Shown: positions 28,425-37,425 of the stretch, piece by piece
Layout: the number at the start of each line of letters is the position of its first letter
Position numbering within the stretch: the stretch's first letter is position 1
Assembly: GCF_018417475.1 (NCBI RefSeq)
Contig: NZ_CP054856.1
Span: 3,317,001-3,381,000 of the forward strand
Direction of reading: 5' to 3'
DNA from: Novosphingobium decolorationis
Lineage (GTDB): Bacteria; Pseudomonadota; Alphaproteobacteria; Sphingomonadales; Sphingomonadaceae
DNA length: 64,000 bases
Translations under genes and position numbers: made by a program
The notes under the pieces: model-generated
The model's input: the letters and a program-made list of their open reading frames with translations, nothing else
The model's database searches: none
What the model was told of the DNA's origin: nothing

Positions 28425-28892
28425 ATGGCAATCCGCTTTACCCTCAATGGCGACGAGACGACGCTCGACGTCGATCCGGCCAAGCCGCTCCTGTGGACAC
28501 TGCGTGAGGATATCGGCCTGCCCGGCACCAAGTTCGGCTGCGGGGCGGGCCTGTGCGGGGCCTGCACGGTCCACGTCGACGGGGTGGCGACGCGTTCGTG
28601 CATCACGCCAATTGGGCTCATCGAAGGCCAGAGCGTAACCACCATCGAGGCGGCCGGGGCCGACCCTGTGGGGCGCCATGTGGTCGCGGCTTGGTGCGCG
28701 CTCGACGTGCCCCAGTGTGGCTATTGCCAGGCCGGGCAGATCATGAACGCGACCGCCTTCCTCCACGAAGTGCCGGAACCTACCGATGCGGACATCGACG
28801 CGGCCATGGCGGGCAACCTGTGCCGCTGTGCAAGCTACACCCGCATCCGCGCCGCCATCAAGGACGCGGCGCACAAGGCGAAGGAGGCATGA
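28425..28892 (+). CDS. iorA: Isoquinoline 1-oxidoreductase-type [2Fe-2S] subunit
   Basis: The small electron-transfer subunit of a xanthine-oxidase-family molybdenum hydroxylase. The 155 residues hold the plant-type 2Fe-2S motif (GCGAGLCGACTV at about 42-53) and the second helical cluster domain with CGYCQAGQIMNA and the closing NLCRCASYTRI. GGAGGA lies before the ATG. It overlaps or abuts the large subunit. The name follows the two-subunit IorAB arrangement; the true substrate may be another N-heterocycle or an aldehyde. Confidence 0.88.
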   Translation: MAIRFTLNGDETTLDVDPAKPLLWTLREDIGLPGTKFGCGAGLCGACTVHVDGVATRSCITPIGLIEGQSVTTIEAAGADPVGRHVVAAWCALDVPQCGYCQAGQIMNATAFLHEVPEPTDADIDAAMAGNLCRCASYTRIRAAIKDAAHKAKEA

Positions 28893-28894
28893 CC

Positions 28895-31090
28895 ATGGCT
28901 CGGACCTCTCTCAGCCGCCGGGGTTTCATCGCCGCCAGCCTTCTTGCCGGTGGCGGCGTCGCGTTCGAGTTTGCGCTGCCGCTGGGGCGCGCCTCTGCGC
29001 AAGGGCTGGATGCCGCGCCGATCACCGCGTTCGTGCGCATCCTGCCCGACAACCGAGTCGTGATCGGGGGCAAGAACGCCGAGATCGGGCAGGGCGCCAA
29101 GACCATGCTGCCCATGCTCATCGCCGAGGAGCTTGACGTCGCCTGGGACAGCGTGACGGTGGAGCAGACCGACGCCGATGCCGGGATCTATGGCGCGCAA
29201 TCGGCGGGCGGCAGCCGCACCACGGGGCGCGAGTGGCTGCCCATGCGCCAGGCAGGCGGGGCCGCGCGCGCGATGGTGCTGGCCGCCGCCGCGCAGGAAT
29301 GGGGTGTGCCGGTCGCGTCACTGTCGAGTTCTGAGGGCCGGGTGCTCCACGAAGCGAGCGGGCGCGCGGCGCCCTATGCGACCTTCGCCGCAGGCGCCGC
29401 GCGTCAGACAGCGCCTGATCCCGCGACAGTGACCTTGAAGGACCCGTCCGCGTTCCGGATCGTGGGCACACGGGTCATGGGCGTCGATACGCCCGCGATC
29501 ACGCAGGGCAAGCCGCTGTTCGGGATCGACGTGGACCGGCCGGGCATGCTCCACGCCGTGCTGGAAACCTGCCCGGCGGTGGGCGGACGTTTCGTTTCGG
29601 CCAACCTCGACGAGATCCGTGCGCTGCCCGGCATTGAACATGTCTTCGTGATCGAGGGGGACGGGCAGGCGGAATCGCTGCTCGACGGCGTCGCGATCCT
29701 CTCGAAAAGCTGGTGGAGCGCCGACCAGGCGCGCCTTGCACTCCAGGTTGAATGGGATACCCGCGCGGTGGAGGGCTACTCCACGCAAGGCTATGCGAAG
29801 TGCGCGGGTGAAGCCCTGGACCGCGCGCCCGAGAAGACCGTTCTGGACAAGGGCGATGTGGCCTCCGCGCTGGACGGTGCCAGCCAGCGGATCTCGGCGC
29901 GCTATGCGGTGCCGATCCTGGCGCATGGCACGCTGGAGCCGCAGAACACGACCGCGCTCTTCACCGGCGATGCCATCGAGATCTGGTCGCCCACGCAGAA
30001 CCCGGAAAGCGGACGTGCGCTTGTCGCTGCTGCGCTCGGGCTGGAGAAAGAGGCGATCCGCATCCACTTCACCCGCATAGGCGGAGGCTTCGGGCGGCGC
30101 CTCATGGGCGATTACATGGTCCAGGCTGCGGCTATCGCGGCCAAGGTACCGGGCGTTCCGGTCAAGCTCCTCTACAGCCGCCAGGACGAGTTTCGCCGCG
30201 ACTTCTTCCGGGCGGGCGCGTGGCATGAACTGGAAGCCGGGATCGACGCGGCAGGGCGCTTGACTGCCTTTCGCGACCACTACGTGACCTTCGGAGCGGG
30301 CGGAGAGCCCTCGCGCGGGGCCGAGGTCGCGGCGGGGATCGTCCCTGCGAACCTCCTTGCCGATGCACGGATCGAGCAGAGCCTGATCGCGACCAACCTG
30401 CCCACCGGCTGGCTGCGCGCACCGCGCTCGAATAGCCTGGGCTTCGTGCTGCTCTCCTTCCTGGACGAGGTGGCGCAGGCGGGTGGACGCGATCTCCCGG
30501 CGCTTCTTCTGGAATTGCTTGGCGAGGAGGCCCGTACGATCCCGGGGAGTGGTCCGCGCGAGGCCGATTTCCAGACTGGTCGCGCGCGTAGCGTGATCGA
30601 AAAGGTGCTGGAGATGGCCGACTGGGCCGGACGCGGCGGGCTCGAAAGTGGGCGCGGCAAGGGCTTCGGCTTCTACTTCAGCCATGCAGGGTATTTCGCG
30701 GTGGTGGTCGAGGCGCAGGTGCGCGATGGTCAGGTGCGTGTGCCGCGCGTCTGGGCGGCCGGCGATGTCGGAAGCCAGATCGTCAATCCCCTGAACGCCG
30801 AGCAGCAGGTGCGCGGGGCCGTGATCGAAGGGCTGGGACAGGCAATGGCGGGCCAGGAGATCACCCAAGTCGACGGCGCGGTCGAGCAGGCAAATTTCGA
30901 CACCCACCCCTTCATGCGCATCGACGCGGTGCCCGCGATCGAGGTGGCCTTCGTGCCCAGCGACAACGGTCCGACCGGGCTTGGCGAACCGGCACTGCCG
31001 CCGGTGGTGGGCGCGCTCGTCAATGCGGTGCACGCGGCGACGGGCACGCGCATCCGAAAGCTCCCCTTACGCGAAGAGGATCTCGTCTGA
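28895..31090 (+). CDS. iorB: Isoquinoline 1-oxidoreductase-type molybdopterin subunit, Tat-exported
   Basis: The 731-residue catalytic subunit that binds molybdopterin cytosine dinucleotide. The Tat signal SLSRRGFIAASLLAGGG lies at 5-21. GSRTTGREWLPMRQ and FGRRLMGDYMVQAA are cofactor-binding blocks, and the catalytic Glu is in GLGEPALPP near the C-terminus. ATG 28895 is chosen because AAGGAGG is 7 bases upstream; the ATG at 28889, overlapping the iorA stop as ATGA, has only one base of spacing. The iorA protein lacks a signal and would be carried along in the folded complex. No cytochrome subunit or XdhC-like chaperone gene is adjacent. Confidence 0.88.
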   Translation: MARTSLSRRGFIAASLLAGGGVAFEFALPLGRASAQGLDAAPITAFVRILPDNRVVIGGKNAEIGQGAKTMLPMLIAEELDVAWDSVTVEQTDADAGIYGAQSAGGSRTTGREWLPMRQAGGAARAMVLAAAAQEWGVPVASLSSSEGRVLHEASGRAAPYATFAAGAARQTAPDPATVTLKDPSAFRIVGTRVMGVDTPAITQGKPLFGIDVDRPGMLHAVLETCPAVGGRFVSANLDEIRALPGIEHVFVIEGDGQAESLLDGVAILSKSWWSADQARLALQVEWDTRAVEGYSTQGYAKCAGEALDRAPEKTVLDKGDVASALDGASQRISARYAVPILAHGTLEPQNTTALFTGDAIEIWSPTQNPESGRALVAAALGLEKEAIRIHFTRIGGGFGRRLMGDYMVQAAAIAAKVPGVPVKLLYSRQDEFRRDFFRAGAWHELEAGIDAAGRLTAFRDHYVTFGAGGEPSRGAEVAAGIVPANLLADARIEQSLIATNLPTGWLRAPRSNSLGFVLLSFLDEVAQAGGRDLPALLLELLGEEARTIPGSGPREADFQTGRARSVIEKVLEMADWAGRGGLESGRGKGFGFYFSHAGYFAVVVEAQVRDGQVRVPRVWAAGDVGSQIVNPLNAEQQVRGAVIEGLGQAMAGQEITQVDGAVEQANFDTHPFMRIDAVPAIEVAFVPSDNGPTGLGEPALPPVVGALVNAVHAATGTRIRKLPLREEDLV

Positions 31091-31372
31091 GCGGGACTTC
31101 GCGGCGCAGCAGATAGTACCGATTTGGGCGGGGCTGCGGGCTTGGGATCACCTCGTGCCCTCCACGTCCTTGCGTGAATTGCGCATGATGAGGGGCAAAA
31201 AGGCAAGGGTTTCTGCGGGATTCTCGGCATCGTCGTACGTGCGCGCGTGTGAAGCAGATTCGCCCGCCTGCCCGGCCAAAAACGACAGAAGACGCGGCAG
31301 CCCCCGCCGCAATCGGGAGCAAAGACACCCCCGTCCCACTACAACGGAAGGCCGAGCCGCAAGGGACACAAC
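31091..31372. other. Intergenic region before the aminotransferase operon
   Basis: 282 bp without a convincing gene. Short open frames exist on both strands but have no ribosome site or family pattern. It should hold the promoter of the aminotransferase operon. No clear terminator follows iorB. Confidence 0.4.
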
Positions 31373-32746
31373 ATGATCGCCAATTCACTGCTGGAAAACG
31401 ACAAGGCGCACTGGATCCACCCGGTGGCCTCGTGGCGCGACCACGAGGCGCGCGGGGCCACGATCCTGCGTTCGGGCAAGGGGACCTACCTCACCGACAT
31501 CGACGGGCATGAACTGCTCGACGGGTTCGCCGGCCTGTGGTGCGTCAACGTGGGCTATGGCCAGGACAGCATCGTTGCAGCCGCGACCGAGCAGATGTCG
31601 CGCCTGCCCTATGCCACGGGCTACTTCCACTTCGGTTCCGAACCCGCGATCGAGCTCGCGACCAAGCTTGCCCAGCGCGCGCCGGGGGACCTCGACCACG
31701 TGTTCTTCTCGCTCGGCGGGTCGGACGCGGTCGACAGCGTCGTGCGCTTCATCCGCTACTATTACAACATCACGGGCCGCCCGCAGAAGAAGCACATGAT
31801 CGCGCTGGAGCGCGGCTATCATGGCTCGAGCAGCACCGGCTCGGGCCTGACCGGCCTGCCCGCCTTCCACGCCGGGTTCGATGTGCCCACGCCCGTCCAG
31901 CACCATATCTCGTGCCCCTATCCCTACCGCTTCGAGGGCGACGATGCCGCGCTGATCGCGTCCTCTGTCGCCGAATTGAAGGCGAAGGTGGAGGAACTGG
32001 GCGCGGAGAACGTCGCGGCCTTCTTCTGCGAGCCGGTGGTGGGCTCGGGCGGCGTGATCGTCCCGCCCAAGGGCTGGCTCTCCGCGATGCAGGCGGCCTG
32101 CCGCGAGCTCGACATCCTGTTCTGCATCGATGAGGTCATTACCGGCTTCGGGCGCACCGGACCGCTCTTCGCCTGCGAGCACGAGGGGCTGACGCCCGAC
32201 TTCATGACCACCGCCAAGGGGCTGACTTCGGGCTATGCGCCGATGGGCGCGCTGTTCATGTCGGACCGGATCTACCGCGCCATTGCCGATGCGACCCCGC
32301 CGGGCGTCTCGATCGGCCACGGCATGACTTATTCGGGCCATCCGGTGAGCGCGGCGATCGGCCTGGAGGTCCTGCGCCTCTATGAAGAGGGCGGCCTGCT
32401 CGCCAACGGCGTCGCCTCGGGCGCGCACCTGGCCAAGGGGCTGGAGGCGCTGCGCGATCATCCGCTGGTCGGGGACGTGCGCTCGCAGGGGCTGCTGGCC
32501 GGCGTCGAGCTCGTCACTGACAAGGTGGCCAAGACGCGGCCCACTGCACAGATGAAACTGCCCCAGCACCTTGCCGATATCGGCTATCGCAACGGCGTGG
32601 TGTTCCGGGCCTTCGGGGATGGCATCGTCGGCTTCGCGCCGCCGCTGTGCATCACCACCGATGAAGTCGACCTCATGCTGGAGCGCTTCCGCAAGAGCCT
32701 CGACGAACTGCTTACTATCAAGGAGATCCGCGATGCGGTTGGGTGA
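31373..32746 (+). CDS. Class III aminotransferase (omega-amino acid/polyamine-pyruvate type)
   Basis: A PLP enzyme of 457 residues, fold type I. It contains GGSDAVDSVVRFIRYY, the ring-binding Asp in CIDEVITGFGRTG and the Schiff-base Lys282 in TTAKGLTSGYAPMGA. The aromatic N-terminal DGFAGLWCVNVGYG is typical of the omega-aminotransferase branch that uses beta-alanine, putrescine or related amines with pyruvate. The neighbourhood (SSADH at 35.2 kb, spermidine-dehydrogenase-like gene at 42.2 kb) favours a diamine or omega-amino acid, producing an aldehyde for the SSADH. The HAD gene overlaps its end by 14 bp. Confidence 0.9.
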   Translation: MIANSLLENDKAHWIHPVASWRDHEARGATILRSGKGTYLTDIDGHELLDGFAGLWCVNVGYGQDSIVAAATEQMSRLPYATGYFHFGSEPAIELATKLAQRAPGDLDHVFFSLGGSDAVDSVVRFIRYYYNITGRPQKKHMIALERGYHGSSSTGSGLTGLPAFHAGFDVPTPVQHHISCPYPYRFEGDDAALIASSVAELKAKVEELGAENVAAFFCEPVVGSGGVIVPPKGWLSAMQAACRELDILFCIDEVITGFGRTGPLFACEHEGLTPDFMTTAKGLTSGYAPMGALFMSDRIYRAIADATPPGVSIGHGMTYSGHPVSAAIGLEVLRLYEEGGLLANGVASGAHLAKGLEALRDHPLVGDVRSQGLLAGVELVTDKVAKTRPTAQMKLPQHLADIGYRNGVVFRAFGDGIVGFAPPLCITTDEVDLMLERFRKSLDELLTIKEIRDAVG

Positions 32747-33461
32747 TTACAAGGCCTTGTCGTTTGACTGCTACGGCACGCTCATCGACTGGGAATCGGG
32801 CATGATCGAGGGCCTGCGCGAACTGACCGCGCGGGTGGGCACCGACATGAGCCGCGACGAGATCCTGCAGGCCCACGCGCGCCACGAATCGCGCCAGCAG
32901 GCCCAGACGCCGAGTAAGCCCTATCGGGATCTCCTGCCCATCGTCTACAAGCGCCTGGCCGAGCAGTGGGGCGTTCCCTTCTCGCAGGCCGAGTGCGAGG
33001 AATACGGGCGCTCGGTGCGCAACTGGCCGGCCTTCGTCGACAGCCCGGGGGCGCTCCAGTACCTCAAGAAGTACTACAAGCTGATCATTCTCTCGAACGT
33101 CGACAACAAGACCTTCCAGTACTCGAACGAGAAGCTGCAGGTCGAATTCGACGCGATCTATTCGGCCGAGGACGTGGGCGCCTACAAGCCCTCGGACCGC
33201 AATTTCGAGTACATGAACGGCCACATCGGCGACCTGGGCCTGGAGCCGGGCGATATCCTGCACACCGCCGAAAGCCTGTTCCATGACCACGTTCCCGCGC
33301 GCAAGTTCGGTATGGCCAATTGCTGGATCTACCGTCGCCACGCGCAGGAGGGTTTCGGGGCGACCATGACCCCCTCGCACGAGCCGACTTACGACTTCCG
33401 GTTCAATTCGATGGCCGACCTTGTGAAGGCGCACCAGGAAGAGCTACGCAACGGGGATTAA
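32733..33461 (+). CDS. HAD-superfamily hydrolase, haloacid dehalogenase type II-like
   Basis: A 242-residue HAD protein. The nucleophile is Asp12 in FDCYGTLIDW. Motif II Ser is in LIILSNVDNKTF, motif III Lys in GAYKPSDRNFEYM, and a final acidic/His motif in ILHTAESLFHDHVPA. The DxYGT form groups it with type II 2-haloacid dehalogenases, but many such genes in amino-acid operons act on unknown substrates and the context does not suggest organohalides. ATG 32733 has AAGGAG upstream and overlaps the aminotransferase end, so the two are coupled. Confidence 0.88.
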   Translation: MRLGDYKALSFDCYGTLIDWESGMIEGLRELTARVGTDMSRDEILQAHARHESRQQAQTPSKPYRDLLPIVYKRLAEQWGVPFSQAECEEYGRSVRNWPAFVDSPGALQYLKKYYKLIILSNVDNKTFQYSNEKLQVEFDAIYSAEDVGAYKPSDRNFEYMNGHIGDLGLEPGDILHTAESLFHDHVPARKFGMANCWIYRRHAQEGFGATMTPSHEPTYDFRFNSMADLVKAHQEELRNGD

Positions 33462-33487
33462 GTACCGAAAAAGACAGGGGCCGCACC

Positions 33488-33985
33488 ATGATCAATGCAC
33501 CGAAACTCGACCGGATCGACATCAACATCCTGGCCGAACTGCAACGAAGCGGCCGCATCACCAATGCGGAACTGGCGGACAAGGTAGGCCTTTCCGCCAG
33601 CCCCTGTCTTACCCGCGTCAAGCGGCTGGAATCGGCGGGGCTGATTTCGGGCTACAGCGCGATCATCAACCTCGCCAAGATCGGCACGAGCCAGATCGTC
33701 TTCACCTCGGTAACGCTGGGCGATCACCGCCGTGCCGACTTTCAGAAGTTCGAGACGCGCATCGCGCAGTATGAGGAACTGGTCGAATGCCACCTCGTCA
33801 GTGGCGGCTTCGACTATCTCCTGAAATTCGTGGTGCGCGGTATCGCCGAGTACCAGGAGATGATGGAGGAGCTGCTGGAAAGCGGCATCGGCGTTTCCAA
33901 GTACTTCTCCTATATCGTGATCAAGACCGCGGTGGCGCGCGGGCAGGCCCCGGTCAAGCTTCACGCTCCGGCGCTCGCGCGCTGA
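33488..33985 (+). CDS. Lrp/AsnC family transcriptional regulator
   Basis: A 165-residue regulator. The N-terminal winged helix-turn-helix lies at about 5-50 (LDRIDINILAELQRSGRITNA, SASPCLTRVKRL). The C-terminal RAM ligand domain lies at about 70-155 (EELVECHLVSGGFDYLLKFV). It lies 26 bp after the HAD gene and is probably the last gene of the aminotransferase operon; members usually sense an amino acid and control adjacent genes. It likely controls this operon and perhaps the converging SSADH operon. Confidence 0.93.
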   Translation: MINAPKLDRIDINILAELQRSGRITNAELADKVGLSASPCLTRVKRLESAGLISGYSAIINLAKIGTSQIVFTSVTLGDHRRADFQKFETRIAQYEELVECHLVSGGFDYLLKFVVRGIAEYQEMMEELLESGIGVSKYFSYIVIKTAVARGQAPVKLHAPALAR

Positions 33986-34008
33986 GTACAGCCGCGCCGC
34001 TCGACACG

Positions 34009-34047
34009 AAAAAGCCCGGCCAGGATAGCTTCCTGGCCGGGCTTTTT
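34009..34047. terminator. Bidirectional intrinsic terminator
   Basis: A perfect 17-bp stem (34009-34025 with 34031-34047) around the loop TAGCT ends in TTTTT on both strands. It lies between the converging AsnC and tartrate-dehydrogenase-like genes and should stop both transcripts. Confidence 0.95.
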
Positions 34048-34093
34048 CGTGTGTGACGCCCCTCCCACCTGTGACGGGAGAGGCGTCTTTGTT

Positions 34094-35167
34094 TCAGGCG
34101 ATGGCGTCCGCGATGGCGGTCCCGCAGCCTACGGTGTCGGCCGCGCCGCCCAGGTCCTTCGTGCGCGTTTCGGGCTTCGACAGCGCGCTTTCGATGGCCG
34201 TGACGATGGCGGCGGCGGCCTCGGTCTCGCCCAGATGTTCCAGCATCATCGCGCCGCACCACACCTGGCCGACCGGGTTGGCGATGCCTTGGCCCGCGAT
34301 GTCGGGGGCCGAGCCATGGACCGGTTCAAACAGCGAGGGCTTGGAGCGGTCCGGGTTGATGTTGCCGCACGGCGCGATGCCGATGGTGCCGGTGCAGGCT
34401 GGGCCCAGATCGGAGAGGATGTCGCCGAAGAGGTTGGAGGCGACGACCACGTCGAAGCGGTCCGGGTTCATCACGAACTGCGCGGCGAGGATGTCGATGT
34501 GGTACTTGTCGGTGCGGATCTCGGGATATTTCTCCGCCATCTCCTCCACGCGCGCGTCCCACCAGGGCATGGTGATGGCAATGCCGTTTGACTTGGTCGC
34601 CGAGGTGACGTGCTTTTCAGGGCGCGTCATGGCAAGGTCAAAGGCGTACTTCAGGATCCGCTCGGTGCCAAAGCGGGTCATGATCGTGTCCTGCACCACG
34701 ATCTCGCGCGCGGTGTCAGGGAAGGAGATCCCGCCGATGGCCGAGTATTCGCCTTCGGTGTTCTCGCGCACGATCATCATGTCGATGTCACCGGGCTCGC
34801 GGCCCGCGAGGGGGCAGGGGACGCCGGGCATGAGGCGCACCGGGCGCAGGTTCACGAACTGGTCGTATTCGCGGCGGAACTGGATGAGCGAGCCCCACAA
34901 GGAGATGTGGTCGGGCACGGTGTCGGGCCAGCCGACCGCGCCGAAGTAGATCGCATCGACATCGCCGATCTGCGCCTTCCAGTCGTCGGGCATCATCTTC
35001 CCGTGCCGGGCGTAATATTCGCAGCAGGCAAAGTCGTGCCATTCCAGCTCGAGCGTGAAGCCGAACCCCCTGGCCGCGGCTTCCAGTGCGCGCACGCCCT
35101 CGGGCATGACTTCCTTGCCGATCCCGTCCCCGGGGATCACGGCAATGCGATAGGTACGTTCACTCAT
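34094..35167 (-). CDS. Tartrate/D-malate dehydrogenase family (isocitrate/isopropylmalate dehydrogenase fold)
   Basis: A 357-residue NAD-dependent oxidative decarboxylase. IAVIPGDGIGKEV forms the N-terminal block; RENTEGEYSAIGG is substrate binding; SNLFGDILSDLGP is the family metal-binding signature, with LFEPVHGSAPDIAGQGIANP near the C-terminus. The block AIYFGAVGWPDTVPDH resembles the TtuC/DmlA group, which acts on tartrate or D-malate, not on isocitrate. Start 35167 (MSERTYR) gives the proper N-terminus; a longer one near 35197 would overlap the SSADH gene. It lies 5 bp after that gene, so the two are in one operon. Confidence 0.88.
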   Translation of the reverse strand: MSERTYRIAVIPGDGIGKEVMPEGVRALEAAARGFGFTLELEWHDFACCEYYARHGKMMPDDWKAQIGDVDAIYFGAVGWPDTVPDHISLWGSLIQFRREYDQFVNLRPVRLMPGVPCPLAGREPGDIDMMIVRENTEGEYSAIGGISFPDTAREIVVQDTIMTRFGTERILKYAFDLAMTRPEKHVTSATKSNGIAITMPWWDARVEEMAEKYPEIRTDKYHIDILAAQFVMNPDRFDVVVASNLFGDILSDLGPACTGTIGIAPCGNINPDRSKPSLFEPVHGSAPDIAGQGIANPVGQVWCGAMMLEHLGETEAAAAIVTAIESALSKPETRTKDLGGAADTVGCGTAIADAIA

Positions 35168-35172
35168 TCGTC

Positions 35173-36663
35173 TCAGGCTCCCTTGATCCCGGCCCAATGG
35201 AAGGTCTTGGCTTCCAGGAATTCCTCCAGGCCCTCGCTCGCGCCTTCGCGGCCAAGACCCGATTGCTTCATGCCCCCAAAGGGCGCGACTTCCATCGCCA
35301 TGGCCCCGGTGTTGAGGCCGACCATGCCGAATTCGAGCGCCTCGCTGACACGCCAGGCGCGGTCCATGTCGCGGGTGTAGAAATAGGCCGCAAGGCCATA
35401 GGGCGTGTCGTTCGCCGCGCGGATCGCCTCGGCTTCATCGGTAAAGCGGATGACAGGGGCGAGCGGCCCGAAGGTCTCTTCGTGGCACACGCGCATGTCT
35501 TCGGTCACGCCCGCGAGCACGATGGGGGCGGCGTAGCCGTCCGGCGCGGCGCACTGCGCGGCGATCTGCGCCCCCTTGGCCAGCGCGTCATTGACGTGGG
35601 CCTCCACCTTGTCGCAGGCGGCCTGGTTGATGAGGGGGCCGATGTTGACGCCCTCCTCGGTGCCTGCGCCCACCTTGAGCGCGCGTACGGCCGCGCCCAG
35701 CTTTTCGACAAAGCGGTTGTGGATACCCGCCTGCACGTAGAAGCGGTTGGTGCACACGCAGGTCTGCCCGGCGTTGCGGAACTTGCTGGCCATCGCGCCC
35801 TCGACGGCCAGATCGACATCGGCGTCGTCGAAGACCAGGAAGGGGGCGTTGCCGCCCAGTTCCAGCCCCATCTTCTTCACCGTGCCCCCGCACTGCTCCA
35901 TCAGCAGCGCGCCCACGCGCGTCGAGCCGGTGAAGGTCAGCATCCGCACGACGGGGCTGGAGGTCAGCTCCGCGCCGATCTCGGCGGGAAGGCCGGTGAC
36001 GACGCTGAGAACGCCCTTGGGGAGCCCTGCCTCTTCGGCGAGCGCAGCAAGGGCCAGCGCGGTAAAGGGGGTAAGTTCGGAGGGCTTCACGATCATCGCG
36101 CAGCCCGCCACCAGCGCCGGCGCCGCCTTGCGGGTGATCATTGCGGCCGGAAAGTTCCAGGGCGTGATCGCGGCGGTGACGCCGATGGGCTCCTTGCGCA
36201 CGAGGATACGGCGGTCCGCAAAGGGCGAGCCGACCTCGTGGCCGTGGATGCGCAGGCCCTCGGCGGCGAACCACTTCACGAAGCTCGCGGCATAGGCGAT
36301 CTCGCCCGCCGCTTCGGGAAGGGGCTTACCCTGCTCGGCGGTCATGATGCGGGCAAGGTCGGCCTGGTTGGCCATGATGAGGCGGTGCCATTCCTCGATG
36401 ACGGCGCTGCGCTGCTGGGGCGTCTGGCGGCGCCACTGCGCCTGGGCCTCTTCTGCCGCCGCAATCGCGCGGCGGGTCTCCGCCGTGCCACAGGCCGGAA
36501 CGGTGCCCACGCGCGCGCCGCTCGCCGGGTCGGTTACGTCGAGCGTGGCGCGGCCATCGGCATCGACCCACGCGCCCGCAACAAAGGCCTGCTGGCGAAA
36601 GAGCGCGGGGTTGGTGAGGCTCTCGCCCAGAGGGGCGGTGCGCGTATCGAGGGTGTCGGTCAT
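35173..36663 (-). CDS. Succinate-semialdehyde dehydrogenase family protein (second copy)
   Basis: A 496-residue aldehyde dehydrogenase with PWNFP at 168-172, catalytic Glu268 in LELGGNAPF and nucleophile Cys302 in AGQTCVCTNRFYV. It is paralogous to the gene at 863-2314, sharing the CxC active site, so it is assigned to the GabD group. Compared with the first copy it has about 13 extra N-terminal residues. Operon with the tartrate/malate-type dehydrogenase; near the aminotransferase it is the likely acceptor of the semialdehyde formed there. Confidence 0.9.
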   Translation of the reverse strand: MTDTLDTRTAPLGESLTNPALFRQQAFVAGAWVDADGRATLDVTDPASGARVGTVPACGTAETRRAIAAAEEAQAQWRRQTPQQRSAVIEEWHRLIMANQADLARIMTAEQGKPLPEAAGEIAYAASFVKWFAAEGLRIHGHEVGSPFADRRILVRKEPIGVTAAITPWNFPAAMITRKAAPALVAGCAMIVKPSELTPFTALALAALAEEAGLPKGVLSVVTGLPAEIGAELTSSPVVRMLTFTGSTRVGALLMEQCGGTVKKMGLELGGNAPFLVFDDADVDLAVEGAMASKFRNAGQTCVCTNRFYVQAGIHNRFVEKLGAAVRALKVGAGTEEGVNIGPLINQAACDKVEAHVNDALAKGAQIAAQCAAPDGYAAPIVLAGVTEDMRVCHEETFGPLAPVIRFTDEAEAIRAANDTPYGLAAYFYTRDMDRAWRVSEALEFGMVGLNTGAMAMEVAPFGGMKQSGLGREGASEGLEEFLEAKTFHWAGIKGA

Positions 36664-36871
36664 CTGTGGCCCTGCAATTGGAGTTGGCGTCGTCCCCTCG
36701 TTCTAGTCGGGGCAGGCGAGCGGGTGGTACCTCGATGCGAATGTCGGGCGGCACATGCCACCGAATTGCGCGAAAGGCGCGGCAGAATGTCGCACGGGGC
36801 CCACTAACAAGGGGCGCCGCCACCGCTGCCTGGGCGCTAGACTGCGCAGGAAACAGCCATCTGGAGCCATT

Positions 36872-37234
36872 ATGACGCCCGAAGCAAAACCTGCCGCCGA
36901 ATACGCCCATTTCGATGCGCTCGACATCCGCGTGGGGACCATCGCACAGGTCCTTCCCTTCCCCCGTGCGCGCAATCCCTCGTACAAGATCGAAGTCGAC
37001 CTGGGCCCGCTCGGGCTTCGCTGGTCGAGCGCGCAGGTCACCAACTATTCGCCTGAGGAACTGCTCGGCAGCCAGGTCTGCTGCATCGTCAACTTCGGCG
37101 CGCGCAACATCGCCGGGTTCACCTCCGAGGTCCTGATCCTGGGCGCGCCGGGCGAGGCGATGGAGAGCGGCCATACCGGCGTCATCGTGGTTTCGCCCCG
37201 CTCGCGCGTGGAGGACGGTTCGGCGTTGTTCTGA
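36872..37234 (+). CDS. CsaA-like tRNA-binding (OB-fold) domain protein
   Basis: A 120-residue protein made almost entirely of the EMAP/CsaA-type OB fold: FDALDIRVGTIAQVLPFP at about 15-32, then SSAQVTNYSPEELLGSQV and VVNFGARNIAGF-like strands ending VVVSPRSRVEDGS. CsaA was described as an export chaperone and binds tRNA-like ligands as a dimer; the physiological role is unclear. ATG 36872 has GGAG at good spacing. A hairpin repeat begins 18 bp after the stop. Confidence 0.85.
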   Translation: MTPEAKPAAEYAHFDALDIRVGTIAQVLPFPRARNPSYKIEVDLGPLGLRWSSAQVTNYSPEELLGSQVCCIVNFGARNIAGFTSEVLILGAPGEAMESGHTGVIVVSPRSRVEDGSALF

Positions 37235-37252
37235 GTTAGAATGAGGGAATTT

Positions 37253-37279
37253 TCCGAGGGCCATCGCCCTCGGGCTCCC
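37253..37279 (-). repeat. Hairpin repeat, copy 1 (after the CsaA-like gene)
   Basis: A 27-bp block identical, on the opposite strand, to the copies at 37426-37452 and 45397-45423. Its heart is an 8-bp stem CCGAGGGC/GCCCTCGG with a 4-base loop. It starts 18 bp beyond the CsaA-like stop and reads in the same orientation relative to that gene as the other copies do to theirs. Confidence 0.85.
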
Positions 37280-37344
37280 GGAATCGGAGAGCGTAGCGCC
37301 TCGCCTCGCGTTCCGCGCTGTGGGGTGAGGCAACTCGGAATAAA

Positions 37345-37359
37345 GGGGGCTTTGCCCCC
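37345..37359. repeat. Short GC hairpin in the convergent intergenic region
   Basis: GGGGGC-TTT-GCCCCC forms a 6-bp stem midway between the two inverted copies of the 27-bp repeat. With 238 bp between the convergent stops of the CsaA-like and flavin oxidase genes, this stretch holds no gene I can support, only these hairpins. Confidence 0.5.
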
Positions 37360-37425
37360 ATCCAATGGTCCCTGACATGGCCATTGCTGTGCAAGGTAGC
37401 CGCGCGAACTGCCGCAGACAGTTAG

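Noticed and set aside
31020..31388. Short frames between iorB and the aminotransferase
   Set aside because: They overlap the end of iorB or lack a start signal, and show no recognisable pattern.
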